Assembly: GCF_042433915.1 (NCBI RefSeq)
Contig: NZ_JBHLUN010000001.1
Span: 389,336-453,335, forward strand
Length of the DNA: 64,000 nucleotides
Source: Roseomonas elaeocarpi
Lineage (GTDB): Bacteria > Pseudomonadota > Alphaproteobacteria > Acetobacterales > Acetobacteraceae
Reading direction: 5' to 3'
A program made the position numbers and the translations under genes. The notes below the pieces were generated by a model. That model was not told where the DNA came from and did no database searches. It saw nothing but the letters and a program-made list of their open reading frames with translations. This document shows, piece by piece, positions 59,982 through 64,000 of the stretch. The number at the start of each line of letters is the position of its first letter. The stretch's first letter is position 1.

Positions 59982-62783
59982 ATGCCGCGCAGCGTTGCCG
60001 ATCGTTCCCCTTCTCCCGACGGACGCCTGACCGGGGCGGCGCAGCGCTTCGCCTCGCCGGCCGTGAAGGCGGCCATGCGGCGGCGCGGGGCGGAATTCCT
60101 GGGCGTGGTGCTGGGGCTGATGGGGCTGGCGCTGGTGGTGGCGCTGCTGAGCTACGACTCGCGCGACCCCTCGCTCTCCACCGCCACGGCACGCGCCACG
60201 CACAACCTGGCCGGGCCGGTGGGCGCCACCGTGTCCGACGTGCTGCTGCAGGGCTTCGGCTGGGCCGGCTGGCTGCCCGCCGCCTGCCTCTTGTGCTGGG
60301 CGCTACGGCTGGGCACGCACAACAGCCTCAAGCCCTTCGCGGGCCGGGTCGCGGCGATGCTGGCCGCGCTGCCGATCCTGGCAGCGGTGGCGCTCTCGCT
60401 GGGCATTCCCGGCACCGCCACCATGGCGCCGGGCGGGGCGGCCGGGCGGCTGGTGCACGACACGGTGGACGGCGTGGCGCGCGGCTCCTTCGGTCCCTTC
60501 GGCGGCACCGCCGCGACCGGCGCGCTGGTGGTGCTGTCATTGCTGTTGGGCTTCGTGGCGTTGGGCGTGCCGCTGCTGGCCTGGCGCCGGGCCGGGCGCG
60601 TGGCCGCCACCGGGAGCCTCGCCGCGGCGCGCGGCGGCGTGACGCTGGGGGCCGAGCTGTCGAGTCGCGCGGCCCGCCGGCGGGAGCGCCTGGCGCGGTC
60701 CGGGCGCCGTGGTGCCGGGCTCGGCGCACTGCTGCGCCCCTTCCAGGGCTTGCTGAACCGGCAGCGCCCGGCCTCGCCCGACCTGCAGCGCCTGCTGAGC
60801 GCCGCCGACGCGGCCGCCGAGGCCCCGGCCGGCAGCCGCCGCCCCGCGCCGCGCATCCGCGTGCCGCGCGACGAGGAAGAGGACGGCCGCCCCACCCTGC
60901 GCGGCCGCCCGGAAGAGCCGCTCGACGACGAGGTGGTGGCGCCGCGTCCGATGCCGCGTCCGATGCCGCGTGCGGCCTCGCGCGCCGGCGGAATCGCGGG
61001 TGGCCTCGCGGGGGGATTGAGCGGCGTCCTGGGCCTGGGTAGGCGGGACCGCGACGAGGACGCGCCGGAGCAGCGCCGGATCGCCCCGCGACTCGGCGGC
61101 GCTGCGGTGGGCTCCAGTCTTGGGATCAGCCGCCGCCCGGCGCGCGAGCCGGATCCGGAGCTGCTCGACGACGAGGCCGAGGACGAGGCGCTCCGCCCGA
61201 ACATCGCCCGCACCCCGCCGCGTCCAGCCCCCACCCCGCCGCGCCGGCTGACGCCGCAGCCGGCCGAGATCGCCAAGGTGGGCTTCCAACTGCCGCCGCT
61301 CGAGCTGCTGAGCGAGGCGCCGCGCCGCCGCGACAGCGGCCCCACCGAGGAGGCGCTGCAGAACAATGCCCGCCTGCTGGAAAGCGTGCTGGAAGACTAC
61401 GGCGTGCGCGGCCGTATCGGCGAGGTGCGTCCCGGCCCGGTGGTCACGCTGTATGAGCTGGAGCCGGCGCCGGGCACTAAATCCGCCCGCGTGATCGGCC
61501 TGGCCGACGACGTGGCGCGCTCCATGTGCGTCACGGCCGTGCGCATCGCGACGGTGCCGGGCCGCAACGTCATCGGCATCGAGATGCCCAATGCCAAGCG
61601 CGAAACCGTGTACCTGCGGGAGCTGCTGGCGGATACGAGCTGGGACGAGGCGCAGGGGCGGCTGAACCTGGCGCTGGGCAAGGATATCGGCGGCAGCCCG
61701 GTGATCGCCGACCTCGCCACCATGCCGCACCTGCTGGTCGCGGGCACCACCGGTTCCGGTAAGTCGGTCGCGATCAACACCATGATCCTGAGCCTGCTGT
61801 ACCGCTACCGGCCCGACGAGTGCCGCTTCATCATGATCGACCCGAAGATGCTGGAACTGTCGGTCTACGACCGCATCCCGCACCTGCTGGCGCCGGTCGT
61901 GACCGAAAGCCCCAAGGCGATCGGCGCGCTCAAGTGGACGGTGCGTGAGATGGAGCGCCGCTACCGCGCGCTCAGCCAGCTCGGCGTGCGCAACATCGCC
62001 GGCTACAACAAGAAGGTCGCCGGCGCGCGCGAGAAGGGCGAGGTGCTGACGCGCCGCGTGCAGACCGGCTTCGATCCCGACACTGGCAAGCCGGTCTTCG
62101 AGGACCTGCCGCTGGCGCTGGAGCCGCTGCCGATGATCGTGGTGGTGATCGACGAGATGGCCGACCTGATGGTGGTGGCCGGCAAGGAGATCGAGGCCTC
62201 GGTGCAGCGCCTGGCGCAGATGGCGCGCGCCGCCGGCATCCACGTGGTGATGGCGACGCAGCGCCCGTCGGTGGACGTGATCACCGGCGTCATCAAGGCG
62301 AACTTCCCGGCCCGCATCTCCTTCCAGGTCTCCTCCAAGATCGACAGCCGCACCATCCTGGGTGAGCAGGGCGCGGAGCAGCTGCTGGGCCAGGGCGACA
62401 TGCTGTTCATGGCGGGCGTCGGCCGCATGAACCGCGTGCACGGTCCCTTCGTCTCGGATGCCGAGGTCGAGGCGGTGGTGGAGTTCCTGCGCGAGCAGGG
62501 CGAGCCCGCCTATATCGAGGAAGTTACCGAGGTCGAGGACGACGGCGACGCCCCGACCGGTGCCCCGGGCGGCGGCGAGGGCGGCGAGCGCGGCCTCTAC
62601 GAGCAAGCGGTCGATCTGGTGACGCGCGAAGGCAAGGCCAGCACCTCCTTCGTCCAGCGCCATCTCAACATCGGCTACAACCGCGCCGCCAAGCTGATCG
62701 AGCAGATGGAAAAGGAAGGTGTGGTGGGCCCGGCCAACCATGTCGGCAAGCGCGAGGTCCTGACGCGCGGGCGCGAGGACTGA
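59982..62783 (+). CDS. ftsK: DNA translocase FtsK
   Basis: A 933-residue division-septum DNA pump that directs chromosome dimer resolution. About four membrane helices lie in residues 35-200 (FLGVVLGLMGLALVVALLSY first). An Arg/Pro-rich linker spans about 205-440. The RecA-like motor has Walker A GTTGSGKS with Lys594, Walker B VVVIDEMADLMVV, and MATQRPSVDVITGVIKANFP. The C-terminal gamma winged helix (QAVDLVTREGKASTSFVQR, then HLNIGYNRAAKLIEQME) reads KOPS polarity sequences. The ATG at 59982 is clear. Confidence 0.98.
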   Translation: MPRSVADRSPSPDGRLTGAAQRFASPAVKAAMRRRGAEFLGVVLGLMGLALVVALLSYDSRDPSLSTATARATHNLAGPVGATVSDVLLQGFGWAGWLPAACLLCWALRLGTHNSLKPFAGRVAAMLAALPILAAVALSLGIPGTATMAPGGAAGRLVHDTVDGVARGSFGPFGGTAATGALVVLSLLLGFVALGVPLLAWRRAGRVAATGSLAAARGGVTLGAELSSRAARRRERLARSGRRGAGLGALLRPFQGLLNRQRPASPDLQRLLSAADAAAEAPAGSRRPAPRIRVPRDEEEDGRPTLRGRPEEPLDDEVVAPRPMPRPMPRAASRAGGIAGGLAGGLSGVLGLGRRDRDEDAPEQRRIAPRLGGAAVGSSLGISRRPAREPDPELLDDEAEDEALRPNIARTPPRPAPTPPRRLTPQPAEIAKVGFQLPPLELLSEAPRRRDSGPTEEALQNNARLLESVLEDYGVRGRIGEVRPGPVVTLYELEPAPGTKSARVIGLADDVARSMCVTAVRIATVPGRNVIGIEMPNAKRETVYLRELLADTSWDEAQGRLNLALGKDIGGSPVIADLATMPHLLVAGTTGSGKSVAINTMILSLLYRYRPDECRFIMIDPKMLELSVYDRIPHLLAPVVTESPKAIGALKWTVREMERRYRALSQLGVRNIAGYNKKVAGAREKGEVLTRRVQTGFDPDTGKPVFEDLPLALEPLPMIVVVIDEMADLMVVAGKEIEASVQRLAQMARAAGIHVVMATQRPSVDVITGVIKANFPARISFQVSSKIDSRTILGEQGAEQLLGQGDMLFMAGVGRMNRVHGPFVSDAEVEAVVEFLREQGEPAYIEEVTEVEDDGDAPTGAPGGGEGGERGLYEQAVDLVTREGKASTSFVQRHLNIGYNRAAKLIEQMEKEGVVGPANHVGKREVLTRGRED

Positions 62784-62797
62784 CGGTTCGCACCGTG

Positions 62798-63070
62798 GCC
62801 GGGGAGAGGGAGAAGGATTTCTCCCCCTCCCCGGACCCCTCGCCCCTCATCTTTGTTTGAGACGCTGCCGCAGGCGTGTGGTCAGGGCAGTGCGCTCCGG
62901 CTCGCCGAGCCGGAGCGAGGAACCCGTCAGCCAGCGCTGACAACATGCTTTTTCTAATTCCGGGCAGAACCGGTGGCAGTCCTTCCGCGACCGGCTCCCA
63001 CCGCCACGCGGCAGCGTCCCGAAAAAAGATGAGTGGGGGTCCGGGGGAGAGAATTCTTTCTCTCCCCTGG
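62798..63070 (-). repeat. Dispersed structured repeat, copy B (inverted)
   Basis: Reverse complement of the element at 35354-35625, between ftsK and the secreted protein gene. Cap hairpins are at 62801-62832 (14-bp stem with one mismatch) and 63044-63067 (10-bp stem, TTCT loop). The core hairpin built from GCTCCGGCTC and GAGCCGGAGC is perfectly kept. In the other core hairpin the outermost base pair is lost but the inner six pairs remain. Differences from copy A fall mostly in loops and single-stranded parts. Confidence 0.9.
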
Positions 63071-63195
63071 GAGCGCCCCCAACCACCCGGCGCCTGCCCA
63101 CGAAGGACTGTCTTCCCAGGGATGGGGACCGGATCTCCCCGCCTGAAACGCTCCGTGCCTTGCCCGCGCGCCCCGAGTCGTGGGACCGATAGCCG

Positions 63196-63810
63196 ATGCG
63201 CGCACCCTTCCGCCTTCTCCCTCTCCTTGCCCTCCCGCTCCTGGCCGTTCCGGCAGTGGCGCAGAACACGCCGCAGCTGGAGCCCACGCGCGACGTGGCG
63301 GTGACCTATCGCACCACCGGCAACAGGCCCGAGACCGTGCAGGCTGCCTGGCTGGCCTCGGCGCGGACCCTGCGGCTCGACCTGCCACGCCAGGGGGGCT
63401 GGGGCCTGTTGAACCGTCGCACGGGGCAGGCCCGGATGGTGATGGAAGGGATGCGCCTCGTGACCGAGCTGCCGGCCGAGAAGCTGGCGGAGATGGGCAT
63501 TCCCGCCGCCCCGGGGCCGAACGCCCGCTTCCTGCGCGAAGGACCGGGGCGGGTGGCCGGCCTGCCCTGCACCTACTGGCGCTACAGCGAGGGCAATGCC
63601 CAGGGCCGCGCCTGCCTCACCGCGGACGGCGTGCTGCTGAGCGGCGAGGGCACCGCCAACGGCAAGAGCGGCGGGATCGAGGCCACAGCGGTTGCCTACG
63701 CACCGCAGGACCCGGCGCGCTTCCAGATCCCCAGCGGCTACCAGACGCTGAACCTGCCGCAGGGTCTGCCGCCCGGGCTGCTGAACGCGATCCCGGGCCT
63801 CGGGCGGTAG
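63196..63810 (+). CDS. Secreted hypothetical protein (DUF4412-like)
   Basis: A 204-residue protein with a cleavable signal (LLPLLALPLLAVPAVAQN). The mature part has short beta-type segments (DVAVTYRTTG, TLRLDLPRQGGWGLLNRRTG, LPCTYWRYSEGNAQGRACLT) and two cysteines that could pair. The pattern is like periplasmic DUF4412 or LolA-type proteins, but the match is weak. The gene downstream of ftsK is often lolA; whether this is a divergent replacement is open. Ribosome site weak. Confidence 0.65.
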   Translation: MRAPFRLLPLLALPLLAVPAVAQNTPQLEPTRDVAVTYRTTGNRPETVQAAWLASARTLRLDLPRQGGWGLLNRRTGQARMVMEGMRLVTELPAEKLAEMGIPAAPGPNARFLREGPGRVAGLPCTYWRYSEGNAQGRACLTADGVLLSGEGTANGKSGGIEATAVAYAPQDPARFQIPSGYQTLNLPQGLPPGLLNAIPGLGR

Positions 63811-63818
63811 GAAAGGCG

Positions 63819-63839
63819 TCAGGCCGCGCTGCGGCCTGA
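63819..63839. terminator. Bidirectional hairpin terminator overlapping a stop codon
   Basis: TCAGGCCGC and GCGGCCTGA form a perfect 9-bp stem with a 3-base loop. It lies eight bases after the stop of the secreted protein and includes the TGA of the convergent minus-strand gene. Confidence 0.7.
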
Positions 63840-64000
63840 AGGGCGGGGTGGAACCTGGATCTCGCTGGTGGTTTCCGGCGCGATCCAGCGCGGCATCCGC
63901 TGAGCCACGGTGACCTCGAGCGCCACCGCATCGCGCAGCATCGAGGGCGGGATCAGCGCCGCGCCGTCGGTCCAGCGCCAGGGCGTGCCGTCCGCGTCCT
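63819..64000 (-). CDS. C-terminal fragment of an uncharacterised protein (start beyond window edge)
   Basis: The last 60 codons of a minus-strand gene. The visible end reads DADGTPWRWTDGAALIPPSM, then LRDAVALEVTVAQRMPRWIAP and a Pro-rich tail. The WRWTDG and LEV segments recall C-termini of some acetobacteral Hint-domain or carbohydrate-binding proteins, but too little is present to assign a function. Codon usage (G/C at third positions) supports real coding. Confidence 0.6.
   Translation of the reverse strand, partial: DADGTPWRWTDGAALIPPSMLRDAVALEVTVAQRMPRWIAPETTSEIQVPPRPSGRSAA

Overview
The window is high-GC (about 70 % by eye) alphaproteobacterial chromosome. Dense operons with ATGA overlaps, many Tat-exported oxidoreductases and solute-binding proteins, and an xseA/purD/ftsK housekeeping segment suggest an environmental Acetobacteraceae such as Roseomonas or a relative. 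That assignment is an inference from gene content; no rRNA or other phylogenetic marker lies in the window. I saw no tRNA, rRNA, CRISPR array, prophage or intact insertion sequence.

Layout. 1-4.7 kb: a hexuronate/aldonate locus, with a divergent TRAP binding protein and a zinc dehydrogenase-UxuB-UxuA operon. 4.9-5.9 kb: a quinone-oxidoreductase-like dehydrogenase. 6.2-11.4 kb: a complete ABC importer (binding protein, ATPase, two permeases) followed by a convergent paralogue of its own binding protein. 12-17.5 kb: a fatty acid desaturase, then a tri-haem cytochrome c with a two-subunit molybdenum hydroxylase of the isoquinoline oxidoreductase type. 17.8-22 kb: a sugar ABC importer without an ATPase gene, divergent from an unassigned alpha/alpha-toroid-like protein. 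22.2-25.5 kb: a decayed peptide-ABC ATPase fragment, then a 968-residue secreted GH5 glycosidase with CBM2, Calx-beta, RTX and DUF4214 parts. 25.7-35.3 kb: an MFS exporter, a D-aminopeptidase, a paoABC-type aldehyde oxidase, a TetR regulator and an LLM flavin monooxygenase. 35.7-45.9 kb: a deoxyribose/ribose-type sugar locus (kinase, DUF4432 protein, RbsCCAB-like transporter, DeoC) divergent from a DeoR regulator and an FGGY kinase. 46-64 kb: DUF2000/AraC, M23 peptidase, xseA, purD, an orphan peptide-binding protein, a ToxR-like TPR regulator, a BASS-like membrane protein, isoaspartyl peptidase, a CMD protein, ftsK and a secreted protein.

How the genes work together. The first operon would oxidise an aldonate to fructuronate (zinc dehydrogenase), reduce it to mannonate (UxuB) and dehydrate it to 2-keto-3-deoxygluconate (UxuA), with the TRAP system importing the substrate. 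The deo-like locus would import a pentose or deoxypentose, interconvert its anomers, phosphorylate it and cleave it with DeoC. The two molybdenum hydroxylases are independent systems: one passes electrons to a membrane cytochrome, the other is a self-contained periplasmic aldehyde oxidase.

The most unusual structures are: a dispersed, strongly folded repeat of about 270 bp present twice in opposite orientations, with hairpin-capped terminal inverted repeats (35354-35625 and 62798-63070); an identical 12-bp operator-like sequence in the two gaps flanking the tetR gene; a tandem 43-residue duplication in the coiled coil of XseA; and a palindrome-rich in-frame insertion in the DeoR regulator.
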